The translations under genes were made by a program, and so were the position numbers. The notes beneath the pieces are model-generated. The model was not told where the DNA came from, did not search any database, and worked only from the letters and a program-made list of their open reading frames with translations. A DNA stretch of 64,000 nt, taken from assembly GCF_030232585.1 (NCBI RefSeq), contig NZ_JASPJX010000012.1:1-64000 (forward strand). The letters run 5' to 3'. This DNA comes from Corynebacterium sp. MSK008 (lineage in GTDB: Bacteria; Actinomycetota; Actinomycetes; Mycobacteriales; Mycobacteriaceae). The first letter of the stretch is position 1, and each line of letters opens with the position of its first letter. This document shows, piece after piece, positions 40,601 to 48,563 of the stretch.

Positions 40601-42718
40601 TTAGGCGGGGTTGATGACCGTGTCGGCGTTGTCCATGATGAAGCCAGCATCCAGGACACCGACCAGGTTGGTCACCTGCTCGTCCTTGTTGCGGCCCAAG
40701 CCCGACGGGGTGATCGTGTTGGTCAACGAGATGCCGTCCAGCGCGTCGTTGTAGTCGAGCTTGCCCACGGAGAGCATGGACGCGACCATGCCGTGGTTGT
40801 CCGCGCCGTTCTCCGGGTTAGCGCCCGGTGCGAACGGGGTGCCAGCCTTGTGGCCGGAGGGGAACGAACCGGTTGCCTTGCCGTAGACCACGTTGGAGGT
40901 GATGGTCAGCACCGACTGCGTCGGGATGGCGTCGCGGTACAGCGGGATCGCCTTGATCTTCTGCATCACCGTGTGCACCACCGTGGCGGCGATGTCGTCC
41001 GCGCGGTCGTCGTCGTTGCCGTAGAACGGGAACTCGCCCTCGGTGATGTAGTCGACGATCAGGCCGGTTTCGTCGCGGACCGGGGTGACCTTCGCGTACT
41101 TAATGGCCGACAGGGAGTCTGCCACGATGGACAGGCCCGCGATGCCGCAGCCCATGGTGCGGACAATGTCGGAGTCGTGCAGCGCCATCTCGATGGACTC
41201 GTAGGCGTACCGGTCGTGGCAGTAGTGGATGATGTTCAAAGCCTCGACGTAGGTGCCGACAACCCAGTCAAGCATCTCCTCGTACTTCTGCCAGACCTCA
41301 TCGAAGTCCAGCGGCCCGTCGCCCTCAATCGGGGTGTGGTCGCCGTCGGTGACCTGCTTGCCGGTGACCTCGTCGCGGCCGCCGTTCATGGCGTAGAGCA
41401 GGGCCTTGGCGGCGTTGACGCGGGCGCCGAAGAACTGCATCTGCTTGCCCACCTGCATCGGGGACACGCAGCAAGCGATGGCGGCATCGTCGCCCCACTT
41501 GTCACGGATCTGCTTGTCGGACTCGTACTGCAGCGACGAGGTCTCGATCGAGATCGCGGCGCAGAATTCCTTGTAGCCCGCCGGAAGTGCCGGGTCCCAG
41601 AAGATGGTGATGTTCGGCTCCGGCGCCGGTCCCAGGTTGCGCAGTGTCTGCAGCAGACGGAACGCGGTCTTGGTCACCTGGTGGCGGCCGTCCTCGGAGA
41701 AGCCAGCGTCGGTCCAGGTTGCCCAGTACGGGTCGCCGGAGAAGATCTGGTCGTAGTCCTCGGTGCGCAGGAAGCGAACGATACGAAGCTTGATCACCAG
41801 TGCGTCGATGATCTCCTGGGCCTCGACCTCAGTCAGGGTGCCGTTGGCCAAGTCGCGCTCGAAGTACGCGTCCAGGAAGGGGGAGAGGCGGCCAATCGAC
41901 ATGGCGGCGCCGTCCTGGCTCTTCACGGAGGCGAGGTAGCCGAAGTAGGTCCACTGCACGGCTTCCTTTGCGTTGGTGGCCGGGCCGGAGATGTCGAAGC
42001 CGTAGTCCTCGGCCATCTTCTTCAGCTTCTTCAGCGCCTTGATCTGCTCGGCGTGCTCCTCACGGTAGCGGGCCCAGTGCTCCGAGAAGCCCTTCTCCAA
42101 GGAAGCGTCCTTCGCCTGCTGCTTCTCCTCAATGAGGAAATCCACACCGTAGAGGGCCACACGGCGGTAGTCGCCGATGATGCGGCCGCGGCCGTAGGCG
42201 TCCGGCAGGCCCGTCACGATGTGGGAGGAACGGGCCGCACGGATGCGCGGGGTGTAGATGTCGAAGACGGCGTCGTTGTGGGTCTTGCGGTACTGCGTGA
42301 AGATCTTCTTCACGTCCGGGTTGACCTCTTTGCCGGCCTCCTTGATGGCCTGCTCAACCATGCGCCAGCCACCGTTCGGCATCATTGCGCGCTTGGTTGG
42401 GGTGTCCGTCTGCAGACCGACAACGACGTCGTCGTCCTCCGAGATGTATCCCGGCTTGAACGCGTCGATGTCGGCGGGCGTTTCCGTGTCCACGTCGTAG
42501 ACACGGCGCTCACGCTCGACGGCGAGGTAGTTCTTGTCAAGGTGATCCCAGAGGCGCAGCGTCTTTTCGGTGGCGCCTTCAAGGAACGATGCATCCCCGT
42601 CGTAGGGGGTGTAGTTGCGCTGGACGAAATCGCGTACGTCAATGCGTTCCATCCATGGGCCCGGCTTGAAGCCGTCCCATGCGCGGTTTTCAATTTGCGG
42701 CTCTGTCGAAACAGTCAC
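40601..42718 (-). CDS. pflB: Pyruvate formate-lyase catalytic core lacking the glycyl-radical domain
   Basis: This 705-residue protein is colinear with E. coli PflB (760 residues) from WDGFKPGPWMERIDVRDF to the region before the C-terminal domain. The active-site pair Cys-Cys is present in AIACCVSPMQVGKQ. The chain ends at LDAGFIMDNADTVINPA, so the roughly 65-residue radical domain with RVSGY is missing and is found in the next gene. The enzyme splits pyruvate and CoA into acetyl-CoA and formate. GTG 42718 is preceded by AAGGA 10 nt upstream; longer starts have no homology. Confidence 0.93.
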   Translation of the reverse strand: MTVSTEPQIENRAWDGFKPGPWMERIDVRDFVQRNYTPYDGDASFLEGATEKTLRLWDHLDKNYLAVERERRVYDVDTETPADIDAFKPGYISEDDDVVVGLQTDTPTKRAMMPNGGWRMVEQAIKEAGKEVNPDVKKIFTQYRKTHNDAVFDIYTPRIRAARSSHIVTGLPDAYGRGRIIGDYRRVALYGVDFLIEEKQQAKDASLEKGFSEHWARYREEHAEQIKALKKLKKMAEDYGFDISGPATNAKEAVQWTYFGYLASVKSQDGAAMSIGRLSPFLDAYFERDLANGTLTEVEAQEIIDALVIKLRIVRFLRTEDYDQIFSGDPYWATWTDAGFSEDGRHQVTKTAFRLLQTLRNLGPAPEPNITIFWDPALPAGYKEFCAAISIETSSLQYESDKQIRDKWGDDAAIACCVSPMQVGKQMQFFGARVNAAKALLYAMNGGRDEVTGKQVTDGDHTPIEGDGPLDFDEVWQKYEEMLDWVVGTYVEALNIIHYCHDRYAYESIEMALHDSDIVRTMGCGIAGLSIVADSLSAIKYAKVTPVRDETGLIVDYITEGEFPFYGNDDDRADDIAATVVHTVMQKIKAIPLYRDAIPTQSVLTITSNVVYGKATGSFPSGHKAGTPFAPGANPENGADNHGMVASMLSVGKLDYNDALDGISLTNTITPSGLGRNKDEQVTNLVGVLDAGFIMDNADTVINPA

Positions 42719-42819
42719 AGTTGCACAGTCCTTCGTTGCAATACTTGAAAGATCTCTGGCGGCTGCGCTTGCCCTCTTATTTACCCATGTACTTTCAAAG
42801 CGCGGGCCGCTCACCAACG

Positions 42820-42825
42820 ATTGTA
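42820..42825 (-). promoter_or_regulatory. Candidate -10 box for the pfl operon
   Basis: TACAAT on the minus strand lies about 100 nt before the pflB start. No good -35 is seen. A degenerate CRP/GlxR-like site, TGTGATTTTCCGCACT (42860-42875), lies just upstream; only its left half matches well. Confidence 0.35.
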
Positions 42826-42906
42826 GGGGACATGAACCAGATAAAGGTAATATGAATGCTGTGATTTTCCGCACTCGTGAAAGCGTGCTGTCAAAGAAAC
42901 AAAAGA

Positions 42907-42943
42907 ACCGGCCCCGTACCTAGTAAAAAGGTTCGGGGCCGGT
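42907..42943 (-). terminator. Terminator of ndh
   Basis: ACCGGCCCCG (42907-42916) and CGGGGCCGGT (42934-42943) pair over 10 bp. On the minus strand a T-rich tract (TTCTTTTGTTTCTTTG) follows. Confidence 0.8.
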
Positions 42944-42979
42944 GAGGCCTTCAAGGAAAGGCCAGGGGAGAGTGAGGGG

Positions 42980-44317
42980 CTACTTGCCGGTCTCCAGCTC
43001 AGGGCCCTCCAGCTGGCCCTCGGTTACCGCGAGGTTATGGCGAGTGCGGGAGAAAGCGTTAATGGTCCACTCGGTGGCGGCCACTAGACGGTTGCGGGTG
43101 CCGGTGAGGAAGGACAGGTGCACACCGAGCCACATCAGCCAGCCGATGAAGCCGGTGATCTCCACCTTGCCCATCTTCACCACGGCATTGAAGCGGTTGA
43201 TGATGGCCATGGAGCCCTTGTCGAAGTACTCGAACGGGTCGCGGTTCTCCGGAGCGACGTCGTGCTCGACCTGCTCCTTGATGATCTTGCCTACGTATGC
43301 ACCGGACTGGATGGCCACCTGGGCGACACCGGGCAGGCGGTCGCGGTTCATCATGTCGCCGATAATGAAAACGTTCGGATCCTCGCCCACGGACAGATCG
43401 GCGTTGACCTCGACCTTGCCAGCGCGGTCGGCCTCCACGCCGAGCTGGTCGGCGACCTGCTTGCCCAGCGGGGAAGCGGCCACACCGGCGGACCAGATCT
43501 TGGTCGGGGTGTCGATGGTGGTTTCCTGCTCGGACTTCATGTCCTTGTAGGTCACGCTGTCTGCGTCCACGTTGGTCACCATCGCGTTGAGAATGACGGT
43601 CACGCCGGCCTTTTCCAGCTCGCGCTGAGCCTTCTTGCCCAGGCGCTTGCCAAACGGCGGCAGCACCTGCGGAGCGCCGTCAAGAAGGTAAATCTTGGAC
43701 TGCTCAGTGCTAAACGAGTAGCGGCCGGAGGTGAAAGCGCGGTGCGCCATCTCGGCGACCTGGCCTGCCAGCTCCACACCGGTCGGTCCGGCACCGACAA
43801 TGACGAAGGTCAGCTCACGCTCGCGTTCTTCCGGGGTCTCCGCCAGCTCGGCGCGCTCGAAGGCGGCGATGAGGCGGGCGCGGATCTCAAACGCGTGGTC
43901 CAGCGTCTTCAGCCCCGGGGCGAACTCGGCGAAGTGGTCATTGCCGAAGTAGGACTGGCCGGCACCGGCAGCGACGATGAGGGAGTCATAGGAGAAGGTG
44001 GACTCCTTGCCGCCCTCAACGGAGGTGACGGTTTTCTCCTTCACATCGACGGTTTCCACGGTGCCACGCACGACTCGGACGTTCTGCTGGTTGCCAAACA
44101 TCTGGCGCACGTCACCGGTGATTTCGCCGGAAGACATCAGGCCGGTTGCCACCTGGTACAGCAGTGGCGGGAAGAGGTGGTGGTTGGTGTTGTTGATCAG
44201 CGTGATGTCGACATCAGCGTCAGCGAGCTCCTTCGCCGCATTCACGCCGCCAAAACCTGCGCCCACGATGACAACGTGGTGGCGGCTACCTTCGGGGCGG
44301 TACACCTGAGAGGCCAT
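42980..44317 (-). CDS. ndh: Type II NADH dehydrogenase
   Basis: This 445-residue non-proton-pumping NADH:menaquinone oxidoreductase has an FAD fold HVVIVGAGFGGVNAAKEL at the start and an NADH fold VIVGAGPTGVELAGQVAEM in the middle. A C-terminal amphipathic segment attaches it to the membrane. GAGGAG lies 8 nt before ATG 44317. It feeds electrons into the respiratory chain and is the aerobic counterpart of the neighbouring pfl fermentation operon. Confidence 0.94.
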   Translation of the reverse strand: MASQVYRPEGSRHHVVIVGAGFGGVNAAKELADADVDITLINNTNHHLFPPLLYQVATGLMSSGEITGDVRQMFGNQQNVRVVRGTVETVDVKEKTVTSVEGGKESTFSYDSLIVAAGAGQSYFGNDHFAEFAPGLKTLDHAFEIRARLIAAFERAELAETPEERERELTFVIVGAGPTGVELAGQVAEMAHRAFTSGRYSFSTEQSKIYLLDGAPQVLPPFGKRLGKKAQRELEKAGVTVILNAMVTNVDADSVTYKDMKSEQETTIDTPTKIWSAGVAASPLGKQVADQLGVEADRAGKVEVNADLSVGEDPNVFIIGDMMNRDRLPGVAQVAIQSGAYVGKIIKEQVEHDVAPENRDPFEYFDKGSMAIINRFNAVVKMGKVEITGFIGWLMWLGVHLSFLTGTRNRLVAATEWTINAFSRTRHNLAVTEGQLEGPELETGK

Positions 44318-44451
44318 GAGTGATATCTCCTCGGGTCAATGACGTTATTAATTGGAACGGAATACATAGTACGCGCCCGCCAATAGTCTGCGCGGCCAGG
44401 CTCCGCCGTGGCACTCCAAATCCGCGCGGTCGGAGCACTAGCATCCGAGGA

Positions 44452-45771
44452 ATGGCCGAGAGCACTTCCGCGAACATTCCCGCGCACCTTCAACCAGTTG
44501 ACGCAGACGCGTGGCCGGGAGTGGCCAGTGTTCCCAAGCCAGGCAGATTCCGTACGAGGCTCGCCGAAGCTGCCTTCGCTCGCGGGTGCGCAAAAGCGGG
44601 GCTCGCGCTTGAGGGCGAAGGTGCTGCCATCACGGTTGAACGTGCTGAGGTGTTCGAGCGTATCGCTGCCAGCGGGTGGGTTGGGCTCGCGGAAGGTTAT
44701 ATGGCGGGAGAGTGGTCGACTGGGGGTTCGCAGCAGCTTGTCGACGTCCTCACGGCCCTCCTGCGCACCGGTTACACCCCGCGAACCCGCCGTGTGGACG
44801 CGGTGCGCCCCGCAACGCCGGGGGAGCTGCCACCCGACCTGATCGCGCATTTCTCGGGCGACGGATTCAGCGCATTCCAGGGGCATTTCGCTACTGGCGT
44901 AGCCACCACGGAGCGGATCCGCATGAAATCGCACACGAAAGGCGCGGGCAAGGGGCGCGAGCCCCGCGGCCATTTCGTCGACGTGACGGAAATAGGGACA
45001 CCCCTGGAGTCCGACCGGGAAGACCTCAAAGACGCGCAAACCCGCAGCGTGAATAAGCTTTTGGACAGCCTGGGTGTGGCTCACGGCACACACTTGTTGG
45101 AATATCCGTCCGGTGGCGGCGCATTGGCGTTCGGGGCCGCTGCGCACGGCGCAACGGTCGACGCAGTCACCCGCGACGCCCGCATGTATGCCGCAATGCG
45201 CGAACGGCTCATTCTTGCAGGCACGGACGGATCCGTCACTGTGGACCGCATTGCGGAGGGGCCGGCGGCTGTGGCCAAGCAGCGCCAAGGCGTCTACGAC
45301 GCGGTTGCGAGTATGGAGGCGTTTGAAACGATGCCGCAGCGTCAACAGAGAAAGTACCTTCTCGCTGTGGACGCGGTCTTGGGCCAGGGCGGCAGGGCCG
45401 CGATGCAAACCGTGGTGCGCACACCGGCGTACAACCGCGCGGCGGACCTCGCCATGGAATCGCTGCGGGCGTACATCTGGCCGGGGCTGCATTTCGCAAC
45501 AGTTGCGGAGATTAGAAAGACGGTCGACCGCGAGACTGATCTGCGCGTGGTCGCGCAGACATCTGCGCCGGAGCACCTCGTGGCGTCGCTGCGCCTGCAG
45601 CGCATCACATTCGACGGCAAGCTGCGCGACGCGGCCGCGGACGGCTACGACGCCGTGTTCCGTCGTATGTGGGTGTGGCAGTTCGCGTTGCGTGAAGCGA
45701 TGGCGCAGCTGGGGATGATTGATCTGGCGCAGATCACGTTCGCGCGGAGAAACAGGAGAGGGCGCCGCTAG
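44452..45771 (+). CDS. Cyclopropane-fatty-acid-synthase-like methyltransferase
   Basis: This 439-residue protein has the layout of the CFA/mycolic acid methyltransferase group: an N-terminal lipid-binding part (WVGLAEGYMAGEWST), then a Rossmann methyltransferase core. Motif I reads LLEYPSGGGALAFGAAAHGA instead of the canonical LDIGCGWG, so SAM binding may be weakened. It probably acts on membrane lipids. TAGCAT (44439-44444) lies 7 nt before ATG 44452, a leaderless start. It is divergent from ndh. Confidence 0.8.
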   Translation: MAESTSANIPAHLQPVDADAWPGVASVPKPGRFRTRLAEAAFARGCAKAGLALEGEGAAITVERAEVFERIAASGWVGLAEGYMAGEWSTGGSQQLVDVLTALLRTGYTPRTRRVDAVRPATPGELPPDLIAHFSGDGFSAFQGHFATGVATTERIRMKSHTKGAGKGREPRGHFVDVTEIGTPLESDREDLKDAQTRSVNKLLDSLGVAHGTHLLEYPSGGGALAFGAAAHGATVDAVTRDARMYAAMRERLILAGTDGSVTVDRIAEGPAAVAKQRQGVYDAVASMEAFETMPQRQQRKYLLAVDAVLGQGGRAAMQTVVRTPAYNRAADLAMESLRAYIWPGLHFATVAEIRKTVDRETDLRVVAQTSAPEHLVASLRLQRITFDGKLRDAAADGYDAVFRRMWVWQFALREAMAQLGMIDLAQITFARRNRRGRR

Positions 45772-45798
45772 TCGGTGCCAGGGCCACCAGAACGTTAC

Positions 45799-45831
45799 TT
45801 GACATAATGTACATTATCGGACAGTTATATA
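45799..45831 (+). promoter_or_regulatory. Orphan promoter with embedded palindrome
   Basis: TTGACA (45799-45804) overlaps the perfect 14-bp palindrome ATAATGTACATTAT (45804-45817). TATATA at 45826-45831 gives a long spacer (21 nt). The tract is AT-rich against a GC-rich background and points at no gene. Confidence 0.5.
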
Positions 45832-45847
45832 CGGTGGAACTAAAAAA

Positions 45848-45876
45848 GGCGCCGAGCACTCCTCGCGTCCGGCGCC
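45848..45876 (-). terminator. Terminator of the yceI-like gene
   Basis: GGCGCCG (45848-45854) and CGGCGCC (45870-45876) form the stem, followed on the minus strand by CTTTTTTAG. Confidence 0.8.
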
Positions 45877-45895
45877 CTTCCGCATATCCCTTTTA

Positions 45896-45909
45896 ACGTA
45901 ACGTTACGT
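45896..45909. repeat. 14-bp perfect palindrome
   Basis: ACGTAACGTTACGT is a perfect palindrome just beyond the yceI-like stop. AACGTTAC recurs at 45791-45798 on the other side of the intergenic region. Confidence 0.55.
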
Positions 45910-45921
45910 AAACCGGGCCAT

Positions 45922-46632
45922 CTACTTGGTCATGTTGATGCGGACGTTAACTTCGCCCTCTTCGTTGATTTTCGCCGCGACGAGCTCCGGGGTCTCCACG
46001 CCGTAGTCCAAGCGGTTGATCGGAATGTCGCCGGCGACGATCAAACGGTCGCCCGAACGCGCAACGTCGAACTCGTGCGTGATCTCGTTGGTCTCGCCGT
46101 GGATTGTCAGCTCGCCGGTGAGGGTCACGGTGCCCACGGTGCCGTCATCCGGCAAGGCGGACACGTCCGCTGGCTGCGTCACCGTGAACGTGGCCTCCGG
46201 GTACTCGTCTGTGTGGAAGATGCGGCGGCGCACCGACGAGTCTCGCTTGTCGCTGTCGGACGACAGGTGCTGCATGTCGACGGTGATCTCGCCGGCGGTC
46301 AGCGTGCCTTCAGCAATCGTCGCAAAGCCTGTGACTGCACGCGTCGACGCCGAGGTGCTGCGGCGTTCGCCCGGCAGAACCTCTTCAAAGGTGAAGCCGG
46401 CGGATGTGACGTTGTCGCCCGGGCGGTTGGTGACCTTCCACTCGCCGTCAAGCTCTGTGGTGGCTGCGGACACCTTGTCAGCCTCAATCCCCTCGGTCTT
46501 CACGCCGCCGCCCTTGAACAGGGTCATAAACAGCGGAATCATGGCCACCAACACCGCCACGACAATGAAAATGGATACGACAACGATGAGAGTTGTGCGC
46601 GTCTTTGCGCTGGTTGCCGCGCGTTTCTCCAC
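45922..46632 (-). CDS. Membrane-anchored YceI-family protein
   Basis: This 236-residue protein has an N-terminal membrane helix (residues 13-36, TLIVVVSIFIVVAVLVAMIP) and an extracytoplasmic YceI lipocalin-like barrel (about 60-236) with TVDMQHLSSDSDKRD, EATFTVTQP and INRLDYGVE. The family binds isoprenoid lipids such as polyprenyl chains; the ligand here is unknown. It starts 7 nt downstream of the zinc-ribbon gene on the same strand. Confidence 0.87.
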   Translation of the reverse strand: MEKRAATSAKTRTTLIVVVSIFIVVAVLVAMIPLFMTLFKGGGVKTEGIEADKVSAATTELDGEWKVTNRPGDNVTSAGFTFEEVLPGERRSTSASTRAVTGFATIAEGTLTAGEITVDMQHLSSDSDKRDSSVRRRIFHTDEYPEATFTVTQPADVSALPDDGTVGTVTLTGELTIHGETNEITHEFDVARSGDRLIVAGDIPINRLDYGVETPELVAAKINEEGEVNVRINMTK

Positions 46633-46639
46633 CTGGAAA

Positions 46640-46987
46640 TCACCTCAGCCTTTCAAGTTGCTGGGCTAATTCTACTAATTCGTCACAAAGCGGGGCCAAA
46701 TCGTCAGGCTTCGCGCCTTCGGCGGCTGCCGTGCGGATATCCTCCGCTGCGCACCGCAGCGCGTAGAGCCGGTCGCGGTACTCTGCTACCTTGTTGCGGT
46801 TGAGGATCACCGCGTCCTCGTCCACAGACGTTCCGGCCAGCATGGTGCGCTGTTCGTAAGCACGCTGCGTGCAGGATGGTCCGCAGTACTTGCGTTTCCG
46901 GCCGCGGCCGCGGTTCACGGGAATTTCCTTCCCGCACCAGGCGCAGGTGGCTGTCTTCTTGGTAAGGGCACGTAATTTATCCGTCAC
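46640..46987 (-). CDS. Small zinc-ribbon protein
   Basis: This 115-residue protein has CAWCGKEIP and KYCGPSCTQR, four Cys forming a treble-clef-like zinc site (Cys15, Cys18, Cys35, Cys39 approximately), flanked by a basic stretch GRGRKRK. A helical C-terminal half (about 65-115) follows. It may bind nucleic acid; no specific function is known. GTG 46987 is 8 nt after TAGAAT (46996-47001, minus), so leaderless. It is divergent from rbpA. Confidence 0.8.
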   Translation of the reverse strand: MTDKLRALTKKTATCAWCGKEIPVNRGRGRKRKYCGPSCTQRAYEQRTMLAGTSVDEDAVILNRNKVAEYRDRLYALRCAAEDIRTAAAEGAKPDDLAPLCDELVELAQQLERLR

Positions 46988-47030
46988 AGTTACCTATTCT
47001 ATTACATGTGTAGATGAAACGAAAGTGCCC

Positions 47031-47062
47031 GGGAACAATTCGCAGAACTGCACCGTTATACT
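47031..47062 (+). promoter_or_regulatory. Dual SigH/SigA-type promoter of rbpA
   Basis: GGGAAC (47031-47036) and GTT (47055-47057) are spaced 18 nt, matching the ECF SigH/SigR pattern GGAAY-N18-GTT. TATACT (47057-47062) is a SigA-type -10 overlapping it. Confidence 0.6.
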
Positions 47063-47105
47063 GGAGCGACTGAAAACAAACGGGTTGAAAAGGATGGTGA
47101 GTGCC

Positions 47106-47483
47106 ATGGCCGATCGAGTTCTTCGCGGAAGCCGCATGGGCGCAGTCAGCTACGAAACGGACCGCGACCACGATCTCGCGCCACGCCAGATGGCAAAGTA
47201 CCGCACCCCCAACGGTGAGGTGTTCGAGGTGCCGTTCGCTGACGACGCCGAAATCCCCGAGGAGTGGATGTGCAAGAACGGCCAGGTTGGCACCCTCATG
47301 GAGGGCGAAGGCGTGGAGTCCAAGCCCGCCAAGCCGCCGCGCACACACTGGGACATGCTGCGTGAGCGCCGCAGCATCGAGGAGCTCGACGTCCTGCTTG
47401 AGGAGCGTCTTGAGCAGCTGCGCAAGCGCCGCCGCACCGCCGCCCGCATTGCGAAGGAGCAGCAGCAGGCCAAAGAGAGCTAG
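47106..47483 (+). CDS. rbpA: RNA polymerase-binding protein RbpA
   Basis: This 125-residue actinobacterial transcription factor binds RNA polymerase and SigA and stabilises the open complex. The core contains RVLRGSRMGAVSYETDR, APRQMAKYRTPNG and a sigma-interacting C-terminal part (HWDMLRERRSIEELDVLLEE, key residues W, R and the acidic run). A Lys/Arg/Gln-rich tail ends the chain. ATG 47106 is chosen; ATG 47094 would add four residues. Confidence 0.94.
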   Translation: MADRVLRGSRMGAVSYETDRDHDLAPRQMAKYRTPNGEVFEVPFADDAEIPEEWMCKNGQVGTLMEGEGVESKPAKPPRTHWDMLRERRSIEELDVLLEERLEQLRKRRRTAARIAKEQQQAKES

Positions 47484-47505
47484 CTTGCTTTACGACGGCT
47501 CACGC

Positions 47506-47548
47506 AAGTGCCCGCCTCCGCGAATCGAAATCGCGGGGGCGGGCACTT
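47506..47548. terminator. Bidirectional terminator between rbpA and ppm1
   Basis: AAGTGCCCGCC (47506-47516) pairs with GGCGGGCACTT (47538-47548), and CCGCG/CGCGG extends the stem inward. It lies between convergent genes; CTATTTT follows on the plus strand. Confidence 0.85.
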
Positions 47549-47563
47549 CCCTATTTTCGGCCG

Positions 47564-48559
47564 CTACTTCTTGCGCTTGCCGTCGAAGCCGAGCGCGTAG
47601 AGCGCCTGGCGGATGGTCTCTTCGCCCAGGTTGATGGCGTCGTTGACGCGGCGGGCGGCCTTGGACTGAACCTTTCCCAGGTTGGCGTTGTCGATTTCGT
47701 GCTTGGCCACCGCGCCGAACTCGCCGATGGCGTTAATGATCCGCTCGGGAGCGTCGGCGGCCGCGCGGCGGACGTCGGAAAGCTTCGAGTGCTCCACGGC
47801 GTAGACGAACTGGCGGACTGTCTCGGAGGTCAGATCCTTAACAAAGGTTGCCTTGTCTGCGGCGCCCCACTTGGTCACCTCGGCCAGCGAGGCGGTGGCG
47901 AAGCTGGCGTCCAGCTTGGACTCGCCGAGCTTGCGGTCCTCGAAGGTGATCGGCACCTCGCGGATGTCGAAGCCCAGCTTGTCCACCTTGTGCGCGATCT
48001 CCACCTGGAAGATGTATCCCTTGGTGGACAGGGAATCCAGGTCCAACTCCTCCAGCACTTCGCGCTTAAAGGCGCGGTAGCCTGCGGTCATATCCGCCAC
48101 GTCGGTGCCGAGGGCGAGGGAGACGTACTGGTTGCCCAGCTTGGACAGCAGGAAGCGGTTCTTCGGCCAGTTGACCACTTCCCCGCCCTCGATGTATCGC
48201 GAACCAATGGCGAGATCCGCGCCGTTATCCAGCGCGTCAAGCAGCCGGTGCAGCTCTTCCGGCGCGTGGGAGCCGTCGGCGTCCATCTGCACCAGCACCT
48301 GGTAGTCACGCTCCAAACCCCAGTTGAAGCCGGCGCGGTAGGCGGCCAGGAGGCCTTCCTTGCCTGTGCGGTGCAGCACGTTGACCTCGTCGTGGGCGGC
48401 GGCGAGGTCGTCGGCCTTCGCGCCAGTGCCGTCCGGCGAGTTGTCGTCAACGACGAGGATGTCAGCGGCATCCTTCGTAGCCAGAACGCGCTCGACGATA
48501 AGCGGGAGGTTCTCTACCTCGTTGTAGGTCGGAATAATCACCAGAGTCTGGTTGGCCAC
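47564..48559 (-). CDS. ppm1: Polyprenol monophosphomannose synthase
   Basis: This 331-residue GT2 glycosyltransferase makes polyprenyl-phospho-mannose from GDP-mannose for lipomannan, lipoarabinomannan and protein mannosylation. The nucleotide-binding N-terminus VIIPTYNEVENL, the VVDDNSPDGTG loop and the metal-binding DAD (residues 93-95, in QMDADGSHAP) are intact. The core ends near residue 235; an extra helical tail of about 95 residues with no membrane helix follows and ends in GKRKK. GTG 48559 lies 4 nt after the lnt stop. Confidence 0.93.
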   Translation of the reverse strand: MANQTLVIIPTYNEVENLPLIVERVLATKDAADILVVDDNSPDGTGAKADDLAAAHDEVNVLHRTGKEGLLAAYRAGFNWGLERDYQVLVQMDADGSHAPEELHRLLDALDNGADLAIGSRYIEGGEVVNWPKNRFLLSKLGNQYVSLALGTDVADMTAGYRAFKREVLEELDLDSLSTKGYIFQVEIAHKVDKLGFDIREVPITFEDRKLGESKLDASFATASLAEVTKWGAADKATFVKDLTSETVRQFVYAVEHSKLSDVRRAAADAPERIINAIGEFGAVAKHEIDNANLGKVQSKAARRVNDAINLGEETIRQALYALGFDGKRKK

Positions 48560-48563
48560 GGCG

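Noticed and set aside
40316..42748. An 810-codon open frame on the strand opposite pflB
   Set aside because: It is an antisense shadow of the GC-rich pfl genes with Val/Gly/Arg-rich low-information sequence. The pfl frame has clear homology.
42860..42875. GlxR/CRP operator in front of pfl
   Set aside because: Only the TGTGA half fits; the other half (GCACT) deviates too much to call without a motif scan.
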